From the NCBI RefSeq assembly GCF_000313135.1, contig NW_004457364.1:111306-166139 (forward strand): a stretch of 54,834 bases of DNA. The letters run 5' to 3'. The notes below the pieces were generated by a model that saw only the letters and a list, made by a program, of their open reading frames with translations, ran no database searches and was not told where the DNA came from. Each line of letters starts with the position of its first letter. Positions within the stretch are counted from its first letter, which is position 1. The translations under genes were made by a program, and so were the position numbers. This DNA is from Acanthamoeba castellanii str. Neff (Eukaryota; Discosea; Longamoebia; Acanthamoebidae). Shown here piece by piece: positions 1 to 13,200 of this stretch.

Positions 1-169
1 CGTTCCTTCTTGCCCGCTTCTCCGCTGTTGCCGTTATTGCTGCTGCTGCTGCTATTGGCGGCGGTAGTGCCTGGCGCTGCTCGCTCGCTTTTTTCGCCTT
101 GTGCGTGCGGTAGAGGACACCTGCACCCCCCCCCCACAATGCGAGAATAACGCGGAATGGCGCGGCCAT
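1..169 (-). CDS. N-terminal fragment of a possible small membrane protein, runs off left edge
   Basis: An ATG at 167-169 on the minus strand opens a frame without stops to the window edge (56 codons). The predicted start is MAAPFRVILALW, followed by a run of four glycines encoded by a 10-base G run, then AGVLYRTHKAKKASEQRQ, an alanine tract from a GCA repeat, and basic residues. A hydrophobic stretch followed by a basic, charged segment looks like a single membrane anchor with a cytosolic tail. I do not recognise a family. The G run could be miscounted, which would break the frame, and an intron ending in GTGCAG here is an alternative. Only the start is present, so the call is tentative. Confidence 0.35.
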   Translation of the reverse strand, partial: MAAPFRVILALWGGGAGVLYRTHKAKKASEQRQALPPPIAAAAAITATAEKRARRN

Positions 170-553
170 CGTGGGTTATTTTACGCGTGGTACTTACTTT
201 CGTCTGGGGGGGGGTAAACGTGCCATACGTGCGGCGACTAGTCAGCACAAGTGGGGCAGCAGCGGCCAAGTGTCCTGTCACACGATGTGCCACACGTGGT
301 TTAAATATAATAATTTGTCTATTTAAAGTAATATATTTAAATTAAAAACATTATTTTACACAAAGAGAAGAACGAGTGCAACAAGGAGGAACAGCTGCAA
401 TTACCAGTAGCGCTGCGCATCGCTGGTCTCACCCGCCGCATCTGGGTGGGTCCAAACGCGGATGCAAAAGAAATGCCAAGAAATGAAAGAAGAACAACCT
501 TTGTTTTTCATTTCCGTGTGACCGGAAACGAGTCCATTGGTGGGGGAGGTTGT
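170..553. other. Intergenic, 3' flank of the ABC transporter
   Basis: This spacer holds no convincing gene. It includes an AT-rich stretch at about 300-365, which would be the 3' flank of the minus-strand ABC transporter and the upstream region of the left-edge gene. Confidence 0.5.
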
Positions 554-3500
554 TCAGCGCTTCTGGTGAACGACGAACTTGAGCAGGAGGGCGGCGGCGA
601 CGATCAAGGCGATCCACCAGCCCAGCAGGACCAGAGAGTCGCGCAGGAGGTTGTTGGCCGCCATGCCCAACTCTTCGAGCACCTGCGCGCCCGTCGTTTC
701 CGGGCAGTACTCCTTGAAGGCGCCCGCAACCGCCTTGATCGGCACCCGCACCAGTTCGCTCGCCGAGCAGGTGAACGTCATCCCGTCCTACATATTCATA
801 TATATATTTATGTGAATATATATATATATGAAGTGAAAGTGGAGGGGAAGCCACGTACCACTTCGTTGATGAGAAGTGCCTCGATGCCGTACATGTCGAT
901 GTCGAGGTAGTGCGCCCAGATCCACCAGGGCGGAATGTTGTTGCGGGTGATGAGGAAGCCGGCGAAGTTGGAGAAGAGGGTGAACACCAGCGCCGACAGG
1001 GCGTTGGCCAGGGTGATGTTGGGCGACGACAGGCAGATCACGAAGATCAGGGTGACCGAGATCAGGTTGGCCAGCAGGTAAATGCTGAAGAAGATCCAGA
1101 ACTGACCCGCGTTGTATGATAGGCCCGAGATGAAGTACACCGGGATCCTGTGAAACGGTCATTACACATACATATTAATGATAAAAACGAATATTATATA
1201 TATGAGAATATATGAACATCAAGGGCACGTACGAGTAGGTGATGGCGTTGAAAACAAGGAAGGGCACTTCGACGAGCACCAGGCAGGCCAGGTAGACCAG
1301 GGAGCTGTACGTGCGCGAAGCCCTCTCCCGATACATGAACGACCGCTCCTGGAACACCTTCGCCTTCAACTCTGTTTGTGTGTGTGTGTGTGTCAGTCAT
1401 GTGTGTGTGTGTGTGTGTGTGTCGCATACGGGGACATTAGCTACGCCAAAAGATAGAACGAAAGAGAGGAAGCCGTACGAATGCCGAGCAGATTGGCAAT
1501 GAGCATGGAAAAGTAGAGTAGGGAGCCGCGTTGGAACGCGCCCTGCTGAGTGTTGTCGAACTGGAGGAAGAAGGTGCCGATGATGATGCCCAGCACCAGC
1601 GGTCCCAGCACCTTCTGCAGGAACTCCTCGGGACTGCGCCCGTAGGCCAGGAAGCTGCGCTTGATCACCTGCGTGAACTGCACGACGTAGTTGCTGGCGT
1701 AGCGATGCAGCAGGCGCTGCTTGATCTTCTCCCACCTGCTCTGCTCCTCCTCATCCCCATGCTGTTGTCCAATCACAACACAGCAACATAATCAAGATAT
1801 GTAAGCAATATATGAATATGTATACGTATGTGTATATATCGATAAATGTACATATGTATATATATCGATATGTGGGGAGGGGTCCATACCGCGGGGAAGA
1901 TGCCGGCTGTGAGTTCCTCCTCGGCGGCGGCGAACGGCTGGGAACGGAGGTAGGCGTCGACGTAGAAATTCTCCGCCGTTTTGCCTCGCTCCATGTCGTC
2001 CATGGGGATGCCGTCCTGGGCCGACTCCTCCTCCTTCTCCTCCAGCGCCTTGGCAATGCTCGGCTGTTCGCGGAGTTCGTCAACGCTGGTGGGCACGGTC
2101 TTGGGGATGCCGGCGCCCGTCACCTCGAGAATGAACTCGGCCGGGTTCTCGTGCTTCTTCACCATGTGATGCCCCAGCCTGTCGTGTGTGTGTGTGTGTG
2201 TGGATGAAGGAGGATGACGCATGAGGAGAAGAGCACCAAAAGTAGTGTTGGTGTTGCTGTGGTCGTACCCGGCAAAGTAGTCCAGGAGAATGGAGTAGTC
2301 GCCTTCCTGCGTGCCGATGGGTCCAAAGTACGTCGTGTAGCCACCTATGTCACACACACACACACACAGTTTAGCCCACACGATGGTATGGGGGGGGGGT
2401 TGCGGTAGTGCCATGAGTACCTTTCTTGAGGAGGAGCAGGTGCGTGAACATGCCAAAGATGGTCGCGGATGGCTGGTGGATGGTGCACACGACCGACGTA
2501 CCACGGGCGGCAATGTTCTTCACCGCGAGCATCACCCTCTCGGCGCCAAACGAGTCCAGGCCCGACGTAGGCTGTTGAAGCGCGGCACAGCGGTGGTAAG
2601 ATTCACAGACGCAGGCACGGGGAAGACTGAAGAACAGTCGCGGTGGGTTGAGTAAAGTGAGTGGCTTTGGCTGGAACGCACCTCGTCGAGGAAGAGGAGG
2701 GCAGGGTCGGCAGCCATCTCGACGCCGATGGTAAGACGCTTGCGTTGGTCGGCGGAGATACCGTCGGCCGCGTTGGTGCCGATCACGCGGTTGGCGATCT
2801 GCTCGAGGCCGAGCACTCGGAGCAGACTACGCGCATACTTCTTCTTCTCGGCCCGAGGGATGGACGACGGCAAACGACACTGTGGACAGTTCACAGTCAG
2901 CGCGAGCAATAATAAATACATAAATACATAAAGAAAATAAATAAGTATATAAAGATGGTAAACAACGTACGAGAGCAGATAGCTCGATGGCCTCGTAGAT
3001 GGACTGGGTGGGGGAGTGGATGTCCTGCTGCTCGACGTAGCCGATGATGCGCGACAAGTTTTTGCCGGTCTTGCGTCCGTTGACGAGCACCTCGCCCGTG
3101 ATCTTGCCGCCCGTCTTGCGGAGCGCCAACACGTCCATCAGCGTCGACTTGCCGGCTCCCGACGAACCCTGCCATACATTCATTGCATCGAATCAAGAGA
3201 AATGATCGTCATTCTCAACATTCTTACGCACGTAGGCTTCCTCGTGTAATGTAAAATAAGTACGTACCATCAAGGCGAGCATCATCCCCGGCTTCACGTA
3301 GCCAGAGACGTCGTGGAGCAGCTGCAGCTCCGTCTTCTTCAACCCCGATTGCGTGAACACGGAGTAGTTGAGATGGTGCCACGAGAGATACGCTCCGCCC
3401 TCCACGAACCCTCCGCCGCGCTTCTCCAGGACCTGGTCAGCACTGCCCTCGACTTTCCCCTCTTTCCCTCTTCCACATTTTCGCCTGTAAAGAGCAATCA

Positions 3501-6500
3501 GACCATAATATATTGCTGTTGCTGGGGCTGGGGCTGGGGCTTGAAGTGAGTACGTACTGGGAGAGCTGCTGTTTTCGTTGTCGTTGACAGGGCTGCCGTG
3601 TCGGCGCTTGACGTATTGCGCCTTGACGGTCTTGATGTTGAACTGCTTCATTTCGACTGCTTCCTCCTCGCTCACGTCCATGTTCTTCATGCGCGGCTTC
3701 CTCGGGGGCGAATGACGCACGAACCGCAGCCCAATGTAGGTCACCAGCGTGAAGATGAACCACCAGCAGATCAGGCACACGATCATGATCCACTTGAGCC
3801 ACTCCCGGTCGAACACGCCGTAGCTGTTCACGATGTAATCGGTTCCGTCCGTGATTGGACAGGCACGATTCCCTGTTGTGTCGTGTGTGTGTGCGAGTGT
3901 TGTGTGAGTGTTGTGAGAGTGTTGTGTGAGTGTTGTGAGAGTGTTGTGTGTGTGTGTGTGTGTGTGTGAATAAAATGCCAATGAATGTCTGGTGAAGCGA
4001 GAAAAATATGATCTCGTACGTACCGTCAAACCCGTCGGGGAAGGGCAGGTTGAAGTTGGGCACGGAGGTGGGCGGCATGAGCTCGGAGTCCGTGCACGAG
4101 TATTCGCGGCCCCAGAACTCGTTGGAGGCGAGGCCTTGGAAGGCGTAGGAAACTGGATTTGCGTAGTACATCCAAATCCACCAGCCATAAATGTGAATCT
4201 GAACCCCAACACCCGGCACAACAAAGAAGTGAGTGAGCAACTGTTTAACGCGCTCCAGCGTTGAGGCGACCTCGGGAGTGAGCGGCACGTACGCGAGGAA
4301 CCAGGTAGCCACCAAACATGAGGAGCATGGCGATGATCATGGGTCCAAAGCTTTGGGCATAGAGCAGTGACGGCGACCACACCGCTATCATTCTCGACAA
4401 CGCGCGCATGGTCTGTTGTGCGCCGGTGCGCAACTGAATGATCAGCTGAAGGTCGAGAACGAGGGACAGAGATAGGTAGCGCACCCAGTAGTGGAGGAAG
4501 CACATGAAGATGAAGTAGCCGAAGCGACCACCCGAGTCGCCTTCGTTGAGGTTGGACAGCCAGTAGATGATGCTCGAGAACGCTCCGACCTCAATCGTCA
4601 TGGTTGGTATCTGCGCACCTCCGAACGTGAGAAGAAGAAGAAAAGTGTGTGTGTGTTGTGTGTGTGTGTGGTGTGTTGCCAGCGTACCTCGGCCACGATC
4701 GTGGAGAAGAGATAGGGTGACGTGCAGTAGTACTTCTGGTCGCGCTGCATGTAGAAGACCGGCCGCTCGAAGATCGTGAGCGGCAGGGCCGTGAGCGCAC
4801 CGAAGCTCCAGTAGGCCAGCACCGCGAACGTCAGGCCCACCCGGGAGCTTATGTCGGCCTGGTTGTAGTCGAGCCTCAAGAAGAGCGTGCCCATAATGCA
4901 GGACAAGAGGCAAGCAGCGAAGATGCGAGCCAGGTTGGTGGTCTTATCGCGCCATTCCCGCATCAGCGCGCGCTTGGTCAACAGCCAATATTGCCTGCGG
5001 AGTGACGCGGTGATGGTGGAAATAATGTTAATGACTTTGAGTCATGGCCAAACGCCAGACGACGTTAAGTGAACGGTACATGTAGATGGGAGCGGCGTAT
5101 TTGGCATCGCAGCCGTAGTCCACCAACTCGATCTTGGCCGGATGGTCCTGTGCCAAGGGCGTATGGTGAGACAAAAGACATTCCATTGAGCGATGGTGGG
5201 CGAGTCTTCTCACCTTGTCTTCAACTTCGTCGTGGGTGATGTGCTTGTTGGTGCTGGCGATGGTCTCGGCCACGTGTTTGAAGTGGTCGGACTGCCTGTA
5301 GGCCGCCACAAAGTCCTTGGGATCCAGCCAATGGAACTCTTCGTCGGGTACCGCGGCCAACACCGAATCGTCCTCGTCCTCGTCATCATCATCACACTCC
5401 TCGACGGCCCTGTACTTGGTCGGGTTCACGCTCGTGATGGATTCGACTACCTCCTCTGTGCGCATTGCAATTCAACTGTGAGAAGTCGATCCGGTCGTGT
5501 GCGGTTGTGTGTGTCGTGTCGTGTTTAACATGTAAAAGCGGCGTACGAAGGAACTCGGCGGGGTTGAGCGTCGATCTGCACCTGTAGCCGAGCGCCTCGA
5601 AGTACTCGAGGGAGTCCTCGCGCTTGCCGAGGTAGGCGATCTGGCCCTGCGTGAGAATCATCACATTGTCGAACAGGTGGAACACCTCGTAGCTGGGCTG
5701 GAGGAGCGACACCAGGGCCGCGCCACCCATGTCGACGATCGTCCGCAAAGCCCTCATCTCCTGCGAACGAGCAACCCACGGGCATTGAGCTCACTTGTCC
5801 TACAAAAGAAAAAGAAGAAGAAGAAAAAGGAAAAGGCACGGGGGGCGTACGTCGTAGGAGGCAGAGGAGTCGAGGCCTGTGGTGGGCTCATCGAACAGCC
5901 ACACGCCGGGCGACTTGGCCCACTCGATGCCCACCGACACGCGCTTCTTCTCGCCGCCCGATACGCCGCGGAGCAGCGCATCGCCGACAATGGTGTTGGC
6001 ACGGTGCTTGAGGCCCAGAAGCTGCATGATGGCCTCCACGCGGTCTGCTTTCGCTTGGCTCGACACGCCGCGCGGCATCTGGCAATCAGCGCTGAAGCGC
6101 AGCGTCTCCTTCACCGTCAAGGTTGCTGCAGGTGAGAGGGGAGTCAGCGCTACGCGAATCTTTGGAGCGAGCAGTGCATAATAAAAATTCGTACGAAGAT
6201 GGACATCCTCTTGCTGGATGAAGGCGACGTCGCGATGGTAGTGCTTGCGCTTGGGCACCTTGCCGTTGAAGGTGAGGTTGCCTTCGACCTTGCCCACCCG
6301 CACACGGTTGGCCAACAACTTGAGCAGCGAGCTCTTTCCGCACCCTGGAGGTCGACATTTTTAACCTTGGTTTACCAATAACTGGAGCTCATGGCAATCA
6401 CATTGTCCTTTTTCGACGTTTCTGATAGTTTGCGGGCGACTCGGTCGCAGGGGAGCGGAGCTCACGCGTACCAGGGGCGCCGAGGAGCAGGGTCATCTGG

Positions 6501-6942
6501 CCGGGCTTCAGGTAGAAGCTGACATCGTCGAGGATGGGGATGGGCTTGGGTCCCTTCTCGGGGATGAAGCGCCGCACGGCGTCGGCGACGACGGAGAACA
6601 CGCTCCGGTGGTGCCTGGTGGGCGGCAGCGCGGGCACGCGGTAGGTGAGGTTGTCCACGGCGACGAAGATGGGCTCGAAGTTGGGGTTGTTGACTTGGCG
6701 GGTCTCCTTGATCCAGTCGCTAAACAGGTAGTCACGGTCCTTAATCTTCAGCTTCGGCTCATCATCAGGACCCTTGAATGACACACAACACACGCACGAC
6801 AGGCACGACACACAACCGTTAGTGATCACTCGCTGCGCTGGCCGGGTGGGCTGCGAGCGAGAGTGCGCACTGAGTCTGATGAAACGTCGGCCTGGTCATC
6901 GGACTGGGAAGAATGACTCGGCGGCCGTTCCTCTGTCTCCAT
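554..6942 (-). CDS. PDR-type full-size ABCG transporter (NBD-TMD-NBD-TMD), about 18-19 exons
   Basis: This is an ATP-driven membrane exporter of the ABCG/PDR family, presumably in the plasma or an endosomal membrane; substrate unknown. Read on the minus strand, exon 1 starts at 6942 ([12 protein letters not shown]). NBD1 has Walker A GAPGCGKSS, assembled across an intron at about 6350-6470, signature VSGGEKKR and Walker [15 protein letters not shown] (about 5880-5960). A first membrane domain covers about 3780-5000. NBD2 has Walker [10 protein letters not shown] (about 3120-3175), a degenerate signature [12 protein letters not shown] and LLFLDE/PTSGLDS. The second membrane domain ends in HQKR and a stop at 554-556. 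Reverse ABC order (NBD first) and length near 1,400 residues fit PDR proteins. Unlike fungal Pdr5, NBD1 keeps its Walker A lysine. Introns begin GTAC and several contain GT repeats. Exon borders are my own splice choices and may be off by a few codons. Confidence 0.93.
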
Positions 6943-7203
6943 GATGGTGGTGTGGTGATTGTAGTGTGCGAGGGAGAGGCAAGACACAAGAGTGGCGGGT
7001 TGAGCTTGGCCCGTTAAATATTGCCCGACTTACGCAAGTGCGCCACCCGCCGGTCTGCCGCCGCCGCTCGGCCGCCGCCGCTCGGCGCCGTACAATGACG
7101 TGCGGCACAACCACCGTTAACTTAATAGCCCACCACACGTGCGAAATGTTGGTACATTTCTTTTATCATTTCGTTTTATTTGTTTTATTATTATTATAAA
7201 ACG
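6943..7203. other. Intergenic, upstream of the ABC transporter
   Basis: No gene is seen. This is the probable promoter of the minus-strand ABC transporter. It contains a GC-rich CGCCGCCGCTCGG direct repeat at about 7060-7085 and an AT-rich run at 7155-7200, where the lower-GC island begins. Confidence 0.4.
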
Positions 7204-8080
7204 CTAGGCTTGAATGCGATCTTTAATCAACACGCAGTGCTCATAGGCACGCCAGACATGAGGGACAGGGATGTTGGCGAATGCCAGTAGCATGAGCTCG
7301 TAAGTGTGGAAGTGGGGGAACTGGTTATTGTGGATGAAGTTCTTGATGCTTGTGAAGATCAGTTTGCATGGGTTTACCTCAGGAGAGTACGTTGGCAGGA
7401 AGATGTACTGGACTGGTGGCAGCAAGAAGAGTTGTCAAAGGTTCCCATGTTGACAGGCTGAAGTGGACACTGGCATTGTCCACAATCAGCCAGTGGCCTG
7501 CCACAAGGTGGCCTTCCTCCACTGCTGTGACAATGAACTCAAAGAAGTCCACTAGGAATTTGAAGCTGCATGAAGGTGGAGGAAGAATGGTCAGGTTGAG
7601 AAGCAGGGTGAGTGAGTAGTCAGTGTTGAGTGCTTCCATGGATGTCATGTAGAGCCATGCACCACTTGGCCCAACCTGCCAACCACAACAGACATGCCAC
7701 CTGCAATAATACTGCATGTTCTCTGCAGTGTACTTGCAGAGTTGCTGGGTCATTGGTTGTTTCCATATCCACCCCCAGGAAACAAAGATTCAGCAGACAA
7801 AATCACAAGAGATATCAGCAGCAGGCAAAATCAGTTCAGAAGATTGGTGTGCTGAGCCAAATTAAAGGTTGGGTGGAAGCACAGATTCACCCAAAGCACA
7901 CAATGAATGAATCTGCTGGAAAAAAGCAAAGATTAAAATGTACTGGAAGCCACCCCCAGGGCCAGTGTGGAAACTTGGGTTGAGTAGCTTTTGTTTCCAA
8001 TAGTGCAGCAGGCCTTGCTTGACATGGAAGAAGTGCTTGGCCAGAGAATCCCGTTGTAGAAGAGCAATGAGAGCAATCCC
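7204..8080 (-). pseudogene. Decayed DDE-superfamily transposase (Tc1/IS630-like)
   Basis: On the minus strand, 8080-7940 encodes a basic N-terminal segment, ALIALLQRDSLAKHFFHVKQ followed by GLLHYWKQK, of the helix-turn-helix kind. Next, 7753-7420 contains GHWLIVDNASVHFS, the second-Asp block (DNA[SA]VH) typical of this transposase group. Then 7425-7204 contains LPTYSPEVNPCKLIFTSIK, the NP block before the last acidic residue. The two C-terminal blocks are in different frames (break near 7410-7425), and stops interrupt the stretch between the N-terminal and DDE parts (about 7770-7870), so the gene looks dead. Base composition is clearly less GC-rich than the neighbouring genes. No terminal inverted repeats could be fixed by eye. 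Confidence 0.7.
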
Positions 8081-8109
8081 TTTTCTCTGTTGACCAAAAT
8101 AAAATCTAA

Positions 8110-9775
8110 AACATCTTGTTAGTTAAAACCAAATATTTTTTTTGCTCCAACTGGAATTGAGTTCTTTGTACCTTCACCTTGATGGCAGCAAGGGCAGGCA
8201 TGACCTTTGAGGGGCTTATGGCCCTCTATCAAGGGGCCTACCCTGAGTTTGACCCATCTTGGTGGGTTAAACAGGTGGCTGGACAATCATTTTTTGTGAT
8301 TTGGTCACACCCAGATTGTGGGTGGACTCCAGACCGCTGCCCATGATGCCACATGCCCCAATTTGAGACCAAAATCATCTCTTCAACCCACCCTGATGGC
8401 TACAAGCACCGTTGTCTTATGGTTCCATGCACAGAATGGGCCACATGCTATGGGAATCACAGCAAAAGTACAAAAACATGGTTGCTTATTTGATGTTAAG
8501 ATTAATGCTAATCAAGCTTTTATGGTGTGTCTAGAGCATGTGGATGAACGCCGCCAGCAGCAGGAGGAACAACAGGAGAAGCATGAGAAAGAAAAACAGG
8601 CAGAAAAAGAAGAACATGAGTGAAAGAACAAAGAAACCACACATACTGCTGAGCAATGGACAGGTATGTTCATTACTTTTATGTTTGATGTGAGCAACCA
8701 AAAGTTGCCATCACCCATGTCTGACACCCCATTCAGGCTGATTCTTCTGTCCTGCACAGCACCCCTGCTGCACATTTAACAATCAACACAAGCCTGACCA
8801 ACCTTCACCACACAAAAACAACAGAGGAAAGAGATTGGCTGGTAAGCCAGTTCCCAGCAGTGAGGAGAAGTGGAAATGGAAGAGGGAAGACATTAACCCT
8901 GCCCTCCACCAGGCAGTGCATCAGCAGAACCACAAGGCCATCCAGGCAAGGGCAGAACAACTGACTCAGAGGCTGTCAAGAAAGTCTGCTGCAGTGAGGA
9001 GGAGGTCACATCACTTTGCACAAGAGCATCAGCAGCAAGAAGGATATGGTGAGGAGGAGGTTGGAGGACATTCCAGAACATTGGAGAAAATCTAGCTCTA
9101 TTGATAACCTGCAGCATTGTATCTGGCAGAACAAGATCTGCATTCTTCAGCTGGAGGAAGAAAACATGTACACCTTCCCTTCTCCCTACCCTCACCATAC
9201 TGGACTGCACTGCACTGCGCCACGCCACACTGGGCCACACTGCACTGCACCACACCACACCCCTTCTCCCCTTTCAACCTCACACTAACCATGTTTGGCA
9301 GAGTGGCCCACCTTCTCCTCACCAACTGCTTGAAGCACAATACAGTTGGTGAGCTTAAGTAGCTCACTGTGGCTCATGGCCCAACAGCTCAAGAAGCAGC
9401 AGGCAACATACCCAACATGCACACCTCCATCCTGACAGACTGTGTGCTATTCATCCTCACCCAACATCTCACCCATCTATCCTGGTCTGTGGCCCCCAGA
9501 GGATGTTCACTCTTCACCACACATCACCACACCACTGCACTATGACCATTCTCCCCTTCTCACACCACCTCCACCCAGAGGGCAACCACACCCCACACTC
9601 TCAGGAGGACCCTGATGCTTCACCACACTTCAGCTCCTATGACAAAGGGTTCCACTCTCCTCCTCATCCTTCAGGTGCTCCCTCAAGCCCACCTGCCTCA
9701 ATGTCCCTCACCCAGCTCCTCAATACTGAGGATGATGTTCTCTCAGGCAATACCATCCTCCAAGTGGGCGGCACG
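8110..9775. mobile_element. Remainder of a lower-GC island, possible mobile-element remnant
   Basis: This stretch has none of the G/C-ending codon bias of the flanking genes and is rich in CACCA and CACTGC runs (about 9190-9680). On the plus strand, 8181-8340 reads MAARAGMTFEGLMALYQG and continues with a Cys/His-containing patch (SHPDCGWTP). It then shifts frame into 8430-8623, which ends in a Glu/Gln/Lys-rich tail. A basic, Gln-rich open frame covers 8835-9095. The pieces look like broken accessory frames of an inserted element adjoining the dead transposase. A decayed host gene is the alternative. Confidence 0.4.
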
Positions 9776-10247
9776 TGAGCCCCGCACTCAAAACGTTATA
9801 TACAACATCTTCAAGGCCTCGCGCTCTGATCCTACAGCCCGCGGGCTCTGCTTTGAGTCTGTCCAATACTCTCTGCCGTGGTGTGGCACATGTTGAGAGC
9901 ATGTTCGCCAAAACAGTGTTTTCTCCGGCAAATGCCGGTTGGCATGCGGTCACACCAATAAAACGTGCGGGCATCCGCAACAGTTTGGGTTGGTTCGACG
10001 TCTTCGGAAGAAATCTAGAGTCGGAGCTCTTGTTGTGGTTCAGTCCGCCGGTCGGTGGGTGGCGCCCTTGGGACCGTGGCAAGGGCTCGGGAAGGAGAAG
10101 TTCCCCTCTGCGGAGTCGAGTGCTTCAACGAAAAATGCAAAAAGAAGAATTGCAGAAAAGCAAAAAGAAATCAACTTGCAGCAGTAAGTAGTTTGTTCGG
10201 GCGAAAGTGGTTTTTTTTAATACTAATAATAATAGAAAGAGCTGGCG
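9776..10247. other. Intergenic / 5' region of the filamin-HECT gene
   Basis: GC content returns to the host level. An open frame at 9939-10187 ends in a Lys-rich segment next to a good donor (GTAAGT at about 10186) and is followed by an AT-rich stretch ending in TAG before 10235. This could be a 5' UTR intron or an extra first exon of the HECT gene. I see no domain in it. Confidence 0.35.
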
Positions 10248-13200
10248 ATGGTGGTGAGCGTCGTGTGGATGGTGGTGGGGCTGGGGTGGTTCTGCATGGC
10301 CTGCGCCGCCGTACAGTTGGTGCTGCTGTTGGAAAACCGGCCCTGGCTCCCCTCCCAGCTCCTGCAGCAGGTTTCATTCTCTTCATCTTCCACTCACGCC
10401 TCGACTCCAACGTCGCTTCTGGTCGACCTGGCCATGGCGGGCTTGGGCTTCGTGGCACGCCTTGTGCGCGCTTGCTGGGCCACGGCACGCAATGCAGGAT
10501 CCAATCGCCGACAAAGATTGCGAATGAGAAGATTGCACAACGCCGGCGCAGGGGGCGGCCTGTCGTGGCTGCGCACGTCGCTGCCGCCGCTCGGGCGGGT
10601 GCTCGACGCCGGCGGCAGCCTGCCGTCGGGTCCCGGCATCGCGCGCCGACCCGGCAATGCCGGCCAGAGTCTCGCCTTCTCCTTCACCGTACGGCGCTCC
10701 GCTTCTTGTTGGCGCAGCACTCGCCTCATTTGTCACGTTTGCGGCGTGTGCGGTGTGTGTGCGGTGCGTGCGGTTACAGTTGATGAGCTGGCGCGGGACG
10801 ACTTACACGGAGCCGCTGGAGCGCGAGGTGCGCGTTGAGATCAGCGGGACCGCCACGCTCATTCCCACGGTCCTCAACCACAACAACGGTTCGTGCAAAG
10901 TGCCAACTTGTGTTGTGGGGTCCTCGCTAATGGTCAGCAGACTAAGCTGATCCGTGTGTCGTGTCGTTGGTCGTGTCATGTGCGTGTCGTGTGCGTGTCG
11001 TGTCGTCGTTGGTTGTGTTGTGTTGTGTGATCGTTGGCCGTGTGGCATGCAGGCACGTACGATGTGACATACATGGCTCGCAAGGCCGGCAGCTACCAGA
11101 TCGCCCTGTGGGCCAACGACAAGCCCCTCGGTGACAGCCCCTACGCCATCCACATCTCAGCCGGTCCCCTCACCCACCCACCTTCCTGCATTTCTGGGAG
11201 ACAACCGCGCGCGTGTGCTGATCGATCTCCTGCGCACGCGGGTCTGATGGCGCGCAGGGCCGATCGATGCCCGGCATTGCACGCTCAAGGGGCCGGGCAT
11301 GGGTCCGTTGGCCCTACCCAGCAAGCAGGACACTCACATCATCGTCCGCACGGCCGACTGTACGCTTAACATTCAATCCCATTGGTCAATGATGGAATGA
11401 CATATACAAACATATATTGTAATGTGTTCCTGGTATTTGTGGTGGTGATCGTTCAAGCCTTCGGCAACGAGCGAGACACGGGCGGACCCGCCGTGTTCAG
11501 GTTGGCCGCGAAGGGCGTCAGCGCCAAGTCTGGGCTGCCCTGGGAGCGAGACATCCATGTCGACGTAATTGGCCCTCTCCCATGATCTACAATGATCAAA
11601 CACTGTGATCACTAACAAAACCACGTGTATGCATACACTACTGCTTGTTTGTTGTTATATGGTGGCCAATCAGGTGCAAGACAGCGGCGACGGTTCGTAT
11701 AAATTGACGTTCCGCCCCAAGTCGGGCATCAACGAACTGTGCCTCTTCTACCGCGACGATGAAGACGAGCAGCCCCTTCCCAACGGCCAATGGGTGATCA
11801 ACGTGCTCAAACGTGCGTGTTTTTGTGTCGGTGTCGTGTGCCGTGTCGTGTGTCGTTTGTGTCGTGTGCGTGTCGTTGCAACCTCGCGACAGCCCGTTGA
11901 TCGCCAAAAGGTCTCTCCTCCGATTCGGCAGCCAAGCAGATGGCGGCGCTCGAGACGAATGTGGAGAAGAAGCGGTTCTTCTTCAAGACCACCCAGAGGG
12001 GCTCCACGTTGTGGGTCTTCATTACCGAGAAGGTGCGCGTGTTGGTCAGTTACAGTGGTGTTTGGCGGGAATGGGAGGAATGCACATTCCTCATGCCACT
12101 GCTAACTCGCGACATACTGATCATTCCTTACCCGTCGGTCGTTGCCCCGCAGCAAGTGGCCATCTATTCGTACCTTCTGGGCATCGTGCCTCGCCGCCTG
12201 CAGGCCGCCCGGCTGCACCGCACCTTGAAGGTACGCACACACCACCGACGACACGACACGACCAACGGCACGACCAACGGCACGACCAACGACACGACCA
12301 ACGAAACGTGCTCACACATAAAGAAATGGTACAGGTGAGTATCGATCCGGCGTCGGCAACCGATTTCTCGCTGGACATGGACGACGGGCAGCCGCCGCTG
12401 GTGTTTGCGTCCAAGGAGCGCAACGTGTTCTACGCCACCTACCACGCCTTTGTCAACCGCGTCGTCGCGAGCAAGAGTTTCGAGGAGCGCCAGCAACTGC
12501 TCTTCGCCGAATTGCGCAAGGCCGGCGGTGGATACACCACCCGTGCGCCTCCCCACCTCACACACGGCGCACGCACACGCACGACACACGCCACGCACGA
12601 CACGCATGGCACGTGACACGACACACGACAAGACACACACGGCACGATACAAACTAACCCAACTCAAATGGCCCGATATGACACGTAAGAGGTGCAAGCC
12701 GACCGAGCTGATATGGTGCAGACGCTGCTTCGTCTGGGCCGTACGCTGTCAGTCGACCAGTGGAAGGGCCGATGGCAGGTGAGCCGCTCCCTTCGCCCCA
12801 AAACAACTCGTTCGTCGAAACCAGCTCACGGATGTCGTGTCGTGTATCGTGTATCGTGTGTTATACGTTGTGTGTTGTGTGTCGTGTGTCGTGCGGTGCA
12901 GATCACGTTCCAGGGCGAGCCGGGCTATGACGCGGGCGGCCTGCTGCGCGAGTTCTTCGCGGTGATGGGCCGCGAGGCGTTCAGGCCCGAGGCCAGGCTC
13001 TTCTCGCCGCTCAGCGACGAAAGCGCCACCTGCGGCGTCCACCCGTGTCCCAGCCGGCCCAAGCTCAAGTCCAAGTCCAAGGCCAAGGCCAACGACGCGT
13101 CTAGCAAGGGGAAGGACAAGGCAGCCGACCACGACAGCAGCGGCGACGACCAGAAGAAGAATGAAGAAGACGAAGGCCAAGAAGGAGGGGAGCAAGCGCA

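Noticed and set aside
1378..1424. Cys/Val-rich (VCVCV) and Thr/His-rich (THTHT) small proteins at many sites
   Set aside because: They are translations of GT/CA microsatellites within introns.
9990..10010. tRNA gene suggested by GGTTCGAC
   Set aside because: No flanking stems of a tRNA are found; no tRNA or rRNA gene was seen anywhere in the window.
10055..10783. Plus-strand frame of 242 residues rich in Arg/Ala over the start of the HECT gene
   Set aside because: It is a GC-driven shadow; the 10248 frame carries the membrane helix and splices into the filamin repeat.
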